Part shown: positions 1 through 9,019 of the stretch, piece by piece
How the letters are laid out: every line of letters begins with the position of its first letter
Numbering within the stretch: the first letter of the stretch is position 1
NCBI GenBank assembly: GCA_022820025.1
Contig: JAJEGF010000038.1
Location: forward strand, 1 to 64,000
From: Chloroflexota bacterium
GTDB taxonomy: Bacteria; Chloroflexota; UBA11872
Length of the DNA stretch: 64,000 nt
Direction of reading: 5' to 3'
Made by a program: the position numbers and the translations under genes
The notes under the pieces: model-generated
Seen by the model: the letters and a program-made list of their open reading frames with translations, nothing else
What the model was told of the DNA's origin: nothing
Databases searched by the model: none

Positions 1-1
1 G

Positions 2-1942
2 CGCACCCTGACCTTTCCCAGCTATCCCGTCCCGCCAGGCCAACGCCTGCTCCTGCAACTCGAAGTGGCCCCCTGGGAAAGCCGCCATGTCGTGTACGGA
101 CTCTCGCTCGCCCAATCCACCTACGCCAACCTGGCGCTCAATGGCGTCCCGGACGCCGGCCGCGGACCGCTGGCTTTTGGCCACTACGTGACCACCAGCG
201 GCCTCCGCGCCGCGTTGCACGGCCAGCCAGACACCCGCACCAACCTGGCGCTGGCGCTCACCCTGACCGCCCTGGCGGCGGTGACGTATCCGAGTGTGGT
301 CGCCCGCGTCGGCCTGCGCCGCGCCGCTCATTCAGCGACCCGCCTCATACGGCGCGCGGCGCTCCTGAATCAACGGCTCGCCGGACCACCGGACCACGCC
401 TCCGCCGACCGCCCCGCCCGCAGACGCCTTCGCGTGCTTTCAACGCCCTGGCACCCCTGGCCGGTCGCCCTGATCCCCGTCCTCCACTTTCTCGCCAGCA
501 ACCCCCTGCATTTCACCCTCCGTCAGGCCCTCGTGCCAGCCGCCGGCGTCCTGCTGGCCGTTACCGTGGGCATGGCCGGGCTGGGACTCGTCCTCCGCGG
601 CTGGCATCAGGCCGCCGCCGCCGTCACCGCCGTCACCATCGTGGTCTTTGCCTACGGGCACGTGGACCTTGCGCTGCTCCTCCGCCTCGACGACCGTGTC
701 CTCTTTCCCACGGCCGCCGTCCTGGCCGCCGCCGCCGTCTGGCTGGCCGTTCGCTACCGGGGCCCCGCATCGCAACTCACCCCGTTCCTCAACGTCACCG
801 CCGGCACGCTCCTCCTGTTTCAGATTGTGTCCCTCGCCGGGTCGGCCGGAGGCGTATCCGTCCGCACCCCCCAACTGTTTTCGCCCCCCACCGACGCGCA
901 CACCGACCGTCCCGATATCTACTACATCGTCCTCGACGCCTACGGACGCCACGACACGCTGGGTGCGTTTGACAATTCGTCCTTCCTGGCGGAACTCGAA
1001 AAGCGCGGGTTTTACGTCGCCCGAGAGGCGACCAGCAACTATCGAAACACGATCCAGTCCCTGGCCTCCAGCCTCAATCTCGCTTATCTCCACGACCTTC
1101 CACCGACCGCCGACAAGACCAGGAGCGACGGAATCGAGCTGATCCAGAACAACGCGCTGGCCGCCACGCTCCAATCCCTTGGCTACACCTACGTCCATCT
1201 CGAGTCGGGCAACGTCGTAAGCGATCGCGCACCGACCGCGGACATTTCCGTCACGTTCACGCCGGCCGGCGTGGTCGTCTCGCGCGCCGACGAGGCAGCA
1301 TCACTGTCGCCTGTGGTGCGGGCCACCCAGAGTGAAGGCGTTCGTCACAACAGCTTTCTGCGATCTCTCATTGACACCACGGCCCTGCGCCCCCTGACCG
1401 GCCATCGGTTCCGCCCCCGGGATGACAGCCCGTACGAATCGTGGGCACCCGAACGAGTGCTTCACATGTTCGAGTTTCTGTCCGCGGCGCCCCCGACGTC
1501 CGGGCCAACGTATGTCTTTGCCCACATTCTTAAGCCTCACAGGCCGGCAACCTTTGATCGCCACGGAAATATGCGGATCAGTCATCGCAAGCAGGACGAA
1601 TTCAGCGACGACCATGATCCCACGGTGCCGGATGCATACATCGGTCAGCTGATATTCACAAATTCCCTGGTGCTAAAGACCGTCGATCGCATCCTGGAAA
1701 ATCGCGGCCACAAACCGATCATCGTGCTTGCCTCTGATCACGCCTACTACGAGCCGAACAGGCACGCCATTCTGGCGGCGTTTCATTTTCCCGACGGCGG
1801 CAGCTCGGTGCTCTATCCGTCCATTAGCTCCGTGAACTACTTCCGATCCGTGTTGGACTTTTACTTTGGGTTTAACCTTGGTCTTCTGGATGATATCGAG
1901 TTTGATCACGATTCCACGCAGTTTGATATACCGTTGCCTTGA
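2..1942 (+). CDS. membrane-anchored sulfatase/alkaline phosphatase-superfamily protein (5' partial)
   Basis: The frame is open from the first bases of the window, so the true start lies upstream and a GTG at base 65 is probably internal. The first 80 or so residues look like the end of an extracytoplasmic beta-rich domain. About six hydrophobic segments follow (bases 240-860), then a soluble domain from about base 914. That domain opens with DIYYIVLDAYGR and closes with IIVLASDHAYYE, the metal-binding signatures of the alkaline phosphatase/sulfatase fold. Membrane topology plus this domain resembles enzymes that transfer or hydrolyse phosphate or sulfate groups on surface glycans. The fold is well supported; the substrate is unknown. 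Confidence 0.75.
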   Translation, partial: RTLTFPSYPVPPGQRLLLQLEVAPWESRHVVYGLSLAQSTYANLALNGVPDAGRGPLAFGHYVTTSGLRAALHGQPDTRTNLALALTLTALAAVTYPSVVARVGLRRAAHSATRLIRRAALLNQRLAGPPDHASADRPARRRLRVLSTPWHPWPVALIPVLHFLASNPLHFTLRQALVPAAGVLLAVTVGMAGLGLVLRGWHQAAAAVTAVTIVVFAYGHVDLALLLRLDDRVLFPTAAVLAAAAVWLAVRYRGPASQLTPFLNVTAGTLLLFQIVSLAGSAGGVSVRTPQLFSPPTDAHTDRPDIYYIVLDAYGRHDTLGAFDNSSFLAELEKRGFYVAREATSNYRNTIQSLASSLNLAYLHDLPPTADKTRSDGIELIQNNALAATLQSLGYTYVHLESGNVVSDRAPTADISVTFTPAGVVVSRADEAASLSPVVRATQSEGVRHNSFLRSLIDTTALRPLTGHRFRPRDDSPYESWAPERVLHMFEFLSAAPPTSGPTYVFAHILKPHRPATFDRHGNMRISHRKQDEFSDDHDPTVPDAYIGQLIFTNSLVLKTVDRILENRGHKPIIVLASDHAYYEPNRHAILAAFHFPDGGSSVLYPSISSVNYFRSVLDFYFGFNLGLLDDIEFDHDSTQFDIPLP

Positions 1943-2173
1943 CCACCAATAGCGCAGCGCGCTTGCTCCGGCGCTCAGACTGGAGACGCTGCGCCACCCT
2001 GGTCGCTCCATCCCGCTAACCAGGCCTGAGCCTGGGATCACCCTGGGAGCGCGCGGTCCTAGTCCGAGGCCCGACTTCCGACAGCCGACCCTGCGCGCAC
2101 GAAGCCGAGGAGCCGGCACCACGGCGGATTTCGCCGCCTACAATGCCCGGCGACAGTTCCCGAGGGTGTTGGG

Positions 2174-2803
2174 ATGCGACGGCTGCTTGCTATTGGACTG
2201 TTGCTCATCGCGCTGGCGGCGTGTGGTGAGGCGGAACCCGCCGCCGAGACATCGGAACCTGCGGAGGGTGGTGTGAAACAGTACTCGTCTCATCCGGGCA
2301 CGGTCATCGAGGCCGGCAAGAGCTACTCGGCCGTCATCAAGACCAACCTGGGCGACATGACGTTTGACCTGCTGGCGGACGAGTCGCCGCTGGCGGTCAA
2401 CAGCTTCGTCTTCCTGGCCCGCGAGGGCTACTTCGACGGCGTGATCTTCCACCGCATCATCCCCGGCTTCATGGGACAGAGCGGCGATCCCACCGGAACC
2501 GGCGGTGGCGGCCCCGGGTACAAGTACGACATCGAGACGCCCGGCCGCCCCTACATCCGCGGCTCCCTGGCCATGGCCAACGCCGGGCCCGGCACCAACG
2601 GGTCGCAGTTCTTCATCGTGTTCGACAACCTGACGGAGCAAGGACGGCTGAGCCCGGACTACTCGCTCTTCGGACAGATGTCGGACGGCGAACCGGCGCT
2701 GGAAGCGCTGGAAAGCGTGCCGGTGACGGCCAAGCCCAGTGGTGAGCGGTCGCAGCCGCTCGAAGAGGTCCGCATCTCCACGATCGAGATCATCGAGCGC
2801 TAG
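2174..2803 (+). CDS. cyclophilin-type peptidyl-prolyl cis-trans isomerase, lipoprotein
   Basis: The 209-residue product starts with a lipoprotein signal, MRRLLAIGLLLIALAAC, whose Cys 17 would be lipidated. The cyclophilin domain follows from about residue 50. It carries the family landmarks VIFHRIIPGFMGQSGDPTGTG and GSQFFIVF, so proline isomerisation of exported proteins at the membrane surface is likely. A TACAAT hexamer at 2139-2144 could be its -10 box. The following glycosylase gene begins 3 bases after its stop, suggesting one transcript that also includes lspA, which would process this very lipoprotein. Confidence 0.9.
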   Translation: MRRLLAIGLLLIALAACGEAEPAAETSEPAEGGVKQYSSHPGTVIEAGKSYSAVIKTNLGDMTFDLLADESPLAVNSFVFLAREGYFDGVIFHRIIPGFMGQSGDPTGTGGGGPGYKYDIETPGRPYIRGSLAMANAGPGTNGSQFFIVFDNLTEQGRLSPDYSLFGQMSDGEPALEALESVPVTAKPSGERSQPLEEVRISTIEIIER

Positions 2804-2806
2804 CCG

Positions 2807-3748
2807 GTGGCCGTTGGCGCCGCGCCAGCGCTGCGCCTGGCGGTCCATCCTCCGTTCAGCTTGTGGACGGCGGCGCTCCTGCACGGCTGGTACGCGCTGG
2901 CCCCGTTCCGCTGGCTGCCCGAGTCGGAGACGCTTGAACGTATCGACCGGCTGCCGTCGGGGGCCGTTTACACCGTGCGCCTGCGGGCCGCACCCGACTT
3001 TACGGACGGGCGGCGTGCGCTCGAACTGGAGGCGCGCCCTCCACCGTCCGCCGCGGATGCTCGAGAGCTCTCCGCCCGCGTCCGACGCATGCTGCGTCTG
3101 GACGAGGACCTGACCGACTTCCACGCCCGCTGCCGCCGCTCGCGCGCGCTGCGGCCGGTGGCCGAGGTTGGCGCGGGGCGGCTGCTGTGCAGTCCGGACC
3201 TCTGGGAAGACGTGATGAAAGGCATCTGCACGACCAACGTGACCTGGGAGCGGACCAGGCGCATGGTGGCGGCGATGACCACGCTTGGACCAACGTCGGA
3301 CGCCTCGGGCATGCGGGCGTTTCCGACACCACACGAGATTCTTGAGGCCGGATCCGAATTCCTGCTGCAAGAGGCCGGCGCCGGATACCGGACGCGCTCC
3401 ATGCTCAAGCTGGCCGAGGGCGTGGCGGACGGCACGATTGACCTGACCGCTCCGGACCAACCTGACGCCGCCTCGGCCGACCGCTTGGCCGCACTGGAAT
3501 CGCTGCCGGGCATCGGTCCCGTGACCGCGGGATACCTGGCAATGCTGCTCGGCTCGTACGACACCCTCACGCTGGACAGCAGCACGCGCGCCTTTGCCGT
3601 CCGTACGTTCGGACCTGCGGCCGCGGATCCGAAGCGGCTGGCGCGGCACTACACCCACTTTGGCCGCTGGCGGGCGCTGGCCTTCTGGTGCCAGCGTTGG
3701 GTCGGCGGGGCGCAGGTGCAAGCCCGACTGGCAACGGAACTGGCATGA
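2807..3748 (+). CDS. HhH-GPD family DNA glycosylase (3-methyladenine glycosylase/AlkA-like)
   Basis: The protein has 313 residues and a GTG start 3 bases after the cyclophilin stop. The helix-hairpin-helix signature LPGIGPVTAGYLAMLLG lies near residue 230. It is followed by the LTLDSSTRAF segment, where the conserved catalytic Asp of HhH-GPD glycosylases falls. The N-terminal part has the AlkA/OGG-like pattern of a beta domain followed by helices (LCSPDLWEDVMKGICTTNVTW). It should excise damaged bases in base-excision repair. Whether it removes alkylated or oxidised purines cannot be told from the sequence. Its stop overlaps the lspA start as ATGA. Confidence 0.82.
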   Translation: MAVGAAPALRLAVHPPFSLWTAALLHGWYALAPFRWLPESETLERIDRLPSGAVYTVRLRAAPDFTDGRRALELEARPPPSAADARELSARVRRMLRLDEDLTDFHARCRRSRALRPVAEVGAGRLLCSPDLWEDVMKGICTTNVTWERTRRMVAAMTTLGPTSDASGMRAFPTPHEILEAGSEFLLQEAGAGYRTRSMLKLAEGVADGTIDLTAPDQPDAASADRLAALESLPGIGPVTAGYLAMLLGSYDTLTLDSSTRAFAVRTFGPAAADPKRLARHYTHFGRWRALAFWCQRWVGGAQVQARLATELA

Positions 3749-4254
3749 AGGACCCTGAGACTCCAGCCACCCACTCGCCGACGCACAGCAACGAGCTATC
3801 GGCAAACCTGCGACGGCTGCTCACCTTTGGGCTAGGCGCCGTGGTGGCCGCGCTCGACCAGCTCGTGAAGGCCGTCGTCGACAGCGTGCTTCCGCCCTGG
3901 GGCGGGACCGTGGGGCCGCTCTTCGACTTCCAGCGCGTCTACAACCCGGGCGTCAACTTCGGGCTGCTATCGGACTTCCCGCAGACGGTCATCGCGGCCA
4001 CCCTGATCATCGGCGTTGGCTTCGCCGCGTACGCCCTGCTGCGACCGCCGGAACGCTGGACGACCATCGGCGGCTTCGCGCTGCTGTTGGGCGGGGGGTT
4101 CGGCAACCTGATCGACAGGTTCCGCATCGGCGCGGTGTTCGACTACCTGAACATCACCCCGTTCGTGGGCTACCTGAACCTGGCGGACCTGGCGATCGGC
4201 GCCGGCGTGATCCTGCTGCTGCTGGACGCCATGCTTCGCCGCGACGCCACCTAG
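3745..4254 (+). CDS. lspA: lipoprotein signal peptidase (signal peptidase II)
   Basis: This 169-residue integral membrane aspartyl protease removes signal peptides from lipid-modified prolipoproteins. The ATG overlaps the preceding stop as ATGA, which decides the start over an in-frame upstream codon. Four hydrophobic segments are visible. The two catalytic aspartates lie in GNLIDR (about residue 128) and YLNLADLAIG (about residue 150), the two conserved LspA motifs. Its co-transcribed neighbour, the cyclophilin, is itself a predicted lipoprotein. Confidence 0.93.
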   Translation: MKDPETPATHSPTHSNELSANLRRLLTFGLGAVVAALDQLVKAVVDSVLPPWGGTVGPLFDFQRVYNPGVNFGLLSDFPQTVIAATLIIGVGFAAYALLRPPERWTTIGGFALLLGGGFGNLIDRFRIGAVFDYLNITPFVGYLNLADLAIGAGVILLLLDAMLRRDAT

Positions 4255-4327
4255 CAACCGTCTGCCGAGGCTGTGCGGCACAACGTCAGTCGGCGCCTTT
4301 CTCGTCAAGCCGGCGGATACGGCGATT

Positions 4328-4741
4328 TCATTCTCGCGATTGGAGAAGTCCCCGGTTGACGATGGCGGAGCCATGCTCGTCACCCTGCAGCCCGAAGCCC
4401 TTCTCGTCCATGAGTCGCGACACCCGCTCATTGTGCTCCCAGAACTCGTTCTCCAGCCGCGCATTCTCCTCGGGATCCTTCGATGTAGGGCGCAACTCCC
4501 AGAGGCTCTCCAGCGATTCCACCCGCCCGTCCTCATATATGCGCACGTGGCTGTCGTTGGTCATCCGGTGCGAGGCGTAGTAGTCCAGGTATTCGCCATC
4601 CTCGTCCGACCCAAACTGGTACCAGATCGTCCACCCGGCCTCGAGGATTTTCCCGCGCTGCCTGTTTTCGACGGCCTCGCGCGGGAGCTCAATGCGCCAA
4701 ACCTGGAACGCCTGCCTGAAGTGCTCTTCGATTCGACGCAT
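4328..4741 (-). CDS. hypothetical protein
   Basis: A 137-residue soluble protein that I do not recognise. It is rich in charged and aromatic residues (EYLDYYASHRMTNDSHVRIY) with an acidic, probably helical second half (EENARLENEFWEHNERVSRL). There is no signal peptide or membrane segment. It starts with an ATG that follows the 3' side of the tRNA-Arg gene on the same strand. The amino acid composition is that of a normal globular protein and unlike the Arg/Pro/Ala-rich antisense frames nearby, which is the main reason to call it real. Confidence 0.65.
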   Translation of the reverse strand: MRRIEEHFRQAFQVWRIELPREAVENRQRGKILEAGWTIWYQFGSDEDGEYLDYYASHRMTNDSHVRIYEDGRVESLESLWELRPTSKDPEENARLENEFWEHNERVSRLMDEKGFGLQGDEHGSAIVNRGLLQSRE

Positions 4742-4830
4742 GCTCCGCTCCCAAAACGTCTCAGTGTCCTCGCCGATCCCCCTGGCGGCATCAGCCGATC
4801 AACGAGAGCACGGTCGGACCGTATAACCGG

Positions 4831-4902
<72 letters not shown>

Positions 4903-4937
4903 TGAACTGGACGGGCATTCTAATAAGCTGCGGTTCC

Positions 4938-5714
4938 ATGGAATCCTGGCGGCTGCTGGTCTCGCCCGCGGATCGCGGGGCGCGAAACCTCGCGACCGAT
5001 CAAGCCGTGGCGGAACACGTCCGCGACGGCGCCTCGCCCCCGACCCTGCGCTTCTACACCTGGCGCCCTGCCGCCCTCAGCCTGGGCTACGGCCAGCCGC
5101 TGAAGGCGGTGGCTACCGATCTGGCCCGCCAATGCGGGATAGACCTGGTCCGACGCCCAACCGGCGGGCAGGCCATCCTGCATAACGACGAACTCACCTA
5201 CGCCCTCATGCTGCCGCGAACGCACGCCCTGGCCGCCGGCGGCGTGCTGCGGTCGTATGAGCGCTTCAGCGCCGGGTTCGAACGCGGGTTCGCCACGCTG
5301 GGCCTGCACACGCGGCAGGGCGACTGGCAGTCCCACGCGGCCGACGGCGCGGGTCTCCTATGCTTCGCCTCACCCAGCACGCACGAGCTGTCCGCAAGGG
5401 GCGTCAAAATCATGGGCAGCGCGCAAACCCGGCTGCGCGGCGCGCTGTTGCAGCATGGGAGCATCCCGTTCGCGCACGACCCGCGCATCTACGACCTGCT
5501 GCGGCTGCCGCGCTCGCATACCCTCAAGGGGCTGCGCAATCTCCTGGCCCCGGCCCCAACGGTGGGCGCGTTGATCGAAACGCTGGCGACGGGATTCAGC
5601 GACGCGTTGCGAGTCGCCCTGACGCCGAGCGGCCTCACCGGACCCGAGCGCAAGCGCCGCGCCGCGCTGGTACGAGACCGATATGCCTGCGATGCCTGGC
5701 TTGCGCGACGCTGA
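4938..5714 (+). CDS. lipoate-protein ligase / octanoyltransferase family protein
   Basis: The 258-residue product belongs to the biotin/lipoate ligase fold. The substrate-binding motif RRPTGGQAILHNDELTYAL (about residues 72-90) matches the RRxxGGxxxxH signature. SARGVKIMGSAQTRLRGALL carries the acyl-binding lysine region (KxxGSAQ). It should attach lipoyl or octanoyl groups to the E2 and H proteins of oxoacid dehydrogenases and glycine cleavage. LplA (ligase) and LipM-type (octanoyltransferase) cannot be separated by eye. The downstream methyltransferase overlaps its 3' end. Confidence 0.85.
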   Translation: MESWRLLVSPADRGARNLATDQAVAEHVRDGASPPTLRFYTWRPAALSLGYGQPLKAVATDLARQCGIDLVRRPTGGQAILHNDELTYALMLPRTHALAAGGVLRSYERFSAGFERGFATLGLHTRQGDWQSHAADGAGLLCFASPSTHELSARGVKIMGSAQTRLRGALLQHGSIPFAHDPRIYDLLRLPRSHTLKGLRNLLAPAPTVGALIETLATGFSDALRVALTPSGLTGPERKRRAALVRDRYACDAWLARR

Positions 5715-6255
5715 TCCGCCATTAACCGAAGTCATGCAGCGCGCCCTGACCGTGCTGTGGGCGCTCGGTCCCAGGGTTGCGATTGACCTTGGATGCGGAA
5801 CCGGTCGCGAAACGCTGGCCCTGGCCGCCCTGCCCGACGTGCGCGTGGTGGCCATCGACACGGACCGGGAGGCCCTGGCCGCCGGACCCACGCAGGCCAA
5901 CGTGCTGTATGTGCAAGCGGACGCGACGCGTCTGCCGCTTGCAGACAGCGCCGCGCAGGCCGCCTATAGCTTTGGCCTGTTGCAAGCGCTTGGGGGAACC
6001 AGCGACGCGCCGATTCGCAACCTGGTGCAGGAACTGCAGCGCGTCATCGACTCCTCGGGTGTCGCCATCATGGGAACGCTGGCCGACTTCCGCGGCATCG
6101 AGCGGCCCGACCGCAGCCTCACGGGCGCCGAGGTTTCGAAAGCGCTGCGCGGGTGTTTTGTGCTCCAGGAACTGATCGGCTTGATAGACCGTGAGTACGA
6201 CGGGCAGCGCTGTCGCTACTGGTATATCGCGGCGACGCCGATCGCGGATGGGTGA
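5683..6255 (+). CDS. class I SAM-dependent methyltransferase
   Basis: A 190-residue Rossmann-fold methyltransferase. Motif I is AIDLGCGTGRETLALA (about residue 29), followed by VVAIDTDREAL as the acidic motif that binds the ribose of S-adenosylmethionine. The start overlaps the lipoate ligase by 32 bases; an in-frame ATG at 5692 is an alternative. The substrate cannot be inferred. Close coupling to the lipoate ligase suggests co-expression but no shared pathway is evident. Confidence 0.75.
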   Translation: MPAMPGLRDADPPLTEVMQRALTVLWALGPRVAIDLGCGTGRETLALAALPDVRVVAIDTDREALAAGPTQANVLYVQADATRLPLADSAAQAAYSFGLLQALGGTSDAPIRNLVQELQRVIDSSGVAIMGTLADFRGIERPDRSLTGAEVSKALRGCFVLQELIGLIDREYDGQRCRYWYIAATPIADG

Positions 6256-6267
6256 TCGGCGGGTTCG

Positions 6268-7095
6268 CTAGCCGTAGTTGGAGAAGGGGTGCTCGCCCAG
6301 GTAGCGGCGCTGCCGAGGGCTGGCCTGGGCCAGGATGTCCGGGTCGAAGCGAAAGTCCAGGTAGGGCGGGAACTTCTGCACCACCATCCGGCGGCCGTAG
6401 TGGACCTGCAGCAGGTAGCGGATTCGCGAACTCGTGTTGGCCGTGCCGCGATGCCAGACATCCGACCTGAACAGCACCACGTCGCCGGCGTTGCAGAGGA
6501 TGTTCTGCCCTTCCACCCCGTGCCAGCTGGTCTCGCCGTCATGGGGTTTGCGGCCGGCGCGGTGACTGCCCGGAATGAAGTTGGTCGGACCCAGCGCGTC
6601 GTCCAGGTCATCCAGGTAATAGTGAGCCGTGGCCGTGAACACCGGAATCTCCACGCGGGGGTCGGCCATCACGTCGCTCGGTAGCTCAATGGGCTGGTAG
6701 TCCGAGTGAAAGTCCTGGTCCAACCGGCCGGGACCCGTCACCCAGCCCGTCATGCTGATGCAGTGGCAGTCCTCGCCCATCACCGCGTCGGCCACCTGGG
6801 CAACCGGCGCACGGTCCAGGAACTGCAGGAAGTAGGCGGAGCGGTTGAATAGCATGTTGACGACCTGCTGATAGAAGGTCGTTGCCTCGCCGCTGGCCGG
6901 ATCGATGCCGCGCCGCTGGCTTTGTTCCCGTCGATCGTTCGTGCGTGGATCGGGCTCGACGCCGTCGATTCGGCGCCGTAGCTCAGCGACCTCGGCCGCG
7001 CTCAAGACGTCCGGCATGTAGGCAAAGCCATCGCGGCGTACGGCCTCGGCGAGTTCCTCTAAGGTCTCGTAGGCGACCAGTTCAAGACCGGGCAT
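6268..7095 (-). CDS. phytanoyl-CoA dioxygenase (PhyH) family protein, copy 1
   Basis: Fe(II)/2-oxoglutarate dioxygenase of about 275 residues. The iron ligands are visible as the HxD motif in DFHSDYQP and the distal His in VWHRGTANTSSRIRY, whose Arg should bind 2-oxoglutarate. The start at 7095 is chosen because GGAAGGTGGAG lies just upstream; a longer frame to 7137 lacks such a site. It is highly similar to the adjacent copy over its whole length (FRSDVWHRGTANTSSR and YGRRMVVQKFPPYLDF occur in both), so it is a recent tandem duplicate. The substrate is unknown; family members hydroxylate fatty acyl chains and many small molecules. Confidence 0.88.
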   Translation of the reverse strand: MPGLELVAYETLEELAEAVRRDGFAYMPDVLSAAEVAELRRRIDGVEPDPRTNDRREQSQRRGIDPASGEATTFYQQVVNMLFNRSAYFLQFLDRAPVAQVADAVMGEDCHCISMTGWVTGPGRLDQDFHSDYQPIELPSDVMADPRVEIPVFTATAHYYLDDLDDALGPTNFIPGSHRAGRKPHDGETSWHGVEGQNILCNAGDVVLFRSDVWHRGTANTSSRIRYLLQVHYGRRMVVQKFPPYLDFRFDPDILAQASPRQRRYLGEHPFSNYG

Positions 7096-7166
7096 CGTCT
7101 CCACCTTCCCATTTGGACCGTGGGCTGCGGCAGCCACTGCCGGATCCGCTCAGATAGAGGCAGCCC

Positions 7167-7991
7167 CTAGTCGTAGTTCGAGAACGGATGCTCGCCCAGG
7201 TAGCGCCGCTGCCGCGGGGTGGCCTGGGCCAGGATGTCCGGGTCGAAGTGGAAGTCCAGGTACGGCGGGAACTTCTGCACCACCATCCGCCGGCCGTAGT
7301 GGACCTGCAGCAGGTAGCGGGTCCTGGAACTGGTGTTGGCCGTGCCGCGGTGCCAGACGTCCGAGCGGAATAGCACCACGTCGCCGGCCTTGCAGAGGAT
7401 GTTCTGCCCTTCCACGCCTTGAAAGCTGGTCTCGCCCTCGCCCGGCGGTCGCCCCGCACGGTGGCTGCCGGGGATGAACTGGGTCGGCCCCAGCGCGTCG
7501 TCCAGGTCGCTCAGGTAGTAGTGCGCCGTGGCGGTGAACACCGGAATCTCCACGCGCGGGTCGGCCATCACTTCGGTGGGCAGCTCGATCGGCTGGTAGT
7601 CGGAATGAAAGCTCTGGTCCACCCGGCCGGGACCGGTAATCCATCCCGTCATGCCGATGCTGTGGCAGTCGTCGCCCATCACCGCGTCCGCCACGTCCGC
7701 CACCGGCGCCCGATCCAGGAACTGCAGGAACCAGGCGTTGCGGTTGAACAGCAGCTTGGTGTGGACTTCGTAGAACATGCCCTCGGAGTCGGATCCGTCC
7801 GCGGCTCGTGGGCGCAGGTGACGCCGGTCGTTGGCGCGGGGATTCGGATCGATCTCGTCGATGAGGTCCCGCATCTGCGAAACCTCGTCGGCGCTCAGCA
7901 CGCCGGGCATGAAGGCGAATCCGTCCCGGCGAACGGCCTCGGCCAGTTCCGCCACGCTGTCGTAGGTCTTCAGTTCCAGGGCCATCGCCAT
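7167..7991 (-). CDS. phytanoyl-CoA dioxygenase (PhyH) family protein, copy 2
   Basis: The second tandem dioxygenase, about 274 residues, has the same HSD and distal WHRGTANTSS metal/cofactor motifs as copy 1. The start at 7991 follows AGGA at a 5-base spacing and lies 7 bases after the stop of the upstream sugar kinase, so kinase, copy 2 and copy 1 probably form one minus-strand operon. The two copies diverge mainly near residues 60-75, just after the helix that follows the N terminus. That points to different substrate pockets on one catalytic core. Confidence 0.88.
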   Translation of the reverse strand: MAMALELKTYDSVAELAEAVRRDGFAFMPGVLSADEVSQMRDLIDEIDPNPRANDRRHLRPRAADGSDSEGMFYEVHTKLLFNRNAWFLQFLDRAPVADVADAVMGDDCHSIGMTGWITGPGRVDQSFHSDYQPIELPTEVMADPRVEIPVFTATAHYYLSDLDDALGPTQFIPGSHRAGRPPGEGETSFQGVEGQNILCKAGDVVLFRSDVWHRGTANTSSRTRYLLQVHYGRRMVVQKFPPYLDFHFDPDILAQATPRQRRYLGEHPFSNYD

Positions 7992-7998
7992 AGCGTTC

Positions 7999-8964
7999 CT
8001 AGCCTTCCCGCTCCAGCCGATCCACGGCGGCCTTGGTGACATCCTGCGGGCCGCCCGGTGATCTTACCGAGACGGCCCCGGCGGCGTTGCCGCGCCGGCA
8101 GGCTGATTCGAGGTCCGCGCCGGCCAGCCAGGCGCTCAGCAGGCCGCCGGCAAAGGAGTCCCCGGCGCCGATGGGGTTGATGGCGTCCACCGCAAAGCCG
8201 GGCACGTATCGCAGTGCCTCGCCCGGGCCCGGATCCAGCAGGCTGCCGCCCGCGCCCTGCTTGACCACCACCGGGCCGCCGAACCGCTCCCGCAACCGGT
8301 CGCGTCCTTCCTCGTAGCCGCAGCCCAGTGCCGCGGCGAATTCGGCCGAGCTGCCGATCAGCAGGTCCATCTCGGTGGCAATGGCGGCTATTTCGTCCAG
8401 ATCCAGCGCGCCCGGCCCGCCCTGGCCAATGTCCAGGATGGCCCGCGCTCCGGCCGCGCGCGCCGCACGGCCGAACGCGCACGCGGCGTCCGTCAACGGC
8501 CGTGGGAAGCAGAGATTGATCCCGCTCAGGTACACGTGCCCCGGGGTCCAGGCGGCCAGCAGCGCTTCGTGGTCCAGTGGCGGTCCGGGATACCAGTAGG
8601 CCTGCCGCCGGCCGTCCACACCCAGCGCAATCGTGTGCGTGGCCGTGCTACCGGCGCGCTCACCCAGTACCTCGACCCCGCGATCGGCAAGGCCGCCGGC
8701 CAGGAAGTCGCCGAACGGATCGGCGCCCAGCACGCCACCAAGCTGGCAAGCGCCGGTCAACCCCGCATAGACCATGGCCGTGTTGGCGGCGGTCCCGCCC
8801 AGCAAAAGGTGCGCGGGCTGCTCGTGAGCCACGTCGCTGGCCTGTGTGAATTCCTCATCCGGCACGGGAAACCGCTGGAGACCCTGGATGCTGACGTCCA
8901 CGACCGTACTGCCGACGCACAGCAGGCGGCTCAGGTCGCTGCCGGTTTCGGCCGCCGGGCTCAC
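7999..8964 (-). CDS. PfkB-family carbohydrate kinase
   Basis: The 321-residue ribokinase-fold enzyme phosphorylates a sugar or nucleoside. The N-terminal PfkB signature is GGTAANTAMVYAGL. The catalytic C-terminal signature NPIGAGDSFAGGLLSAW contains the general-base Asp and the anion hole. It is the first gene of a probable operon with the two PhyH dioxygenases. That pairing hints at catabolism of a substrate with both an oxidisable chain and a sugar-like part, but this is inference only. Confidence 0.86.
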   Translation of the reverse strand: MSPAAETGSDLSRLLCVGSTVVDVSIQGLQRFPVPDEEFTQASDVAHEQPAHLLLGGTAANTAMVYAGLTGACQLGGVLGADPFGDFLAGGLADRGVEVLGERAGSTATHTIALGVDGRRQAYWYPGPPLDHEALLAAWTPGHVYLSGINLCFPRPLTDAACAFGRAARAAGARAILDIGQGGPGALDLDEIAAIATEMDLLIGSSAEFAAALGCGYEEGRDRLRERFGGPVVVKQGAGGSLLDPGPGEALRYVPGFAVDAINPIGAGDSFAGGLLSAWLAGADLESACRRGNAAGAVSVRSPGGPQDVTKAAVDRLEREG

Positions 8965-9019
8965 AACGATCCGTCGCGATCGATGTGCTCGGGCCCGTAT
9001 GTCTGACCCACGATCAGCC

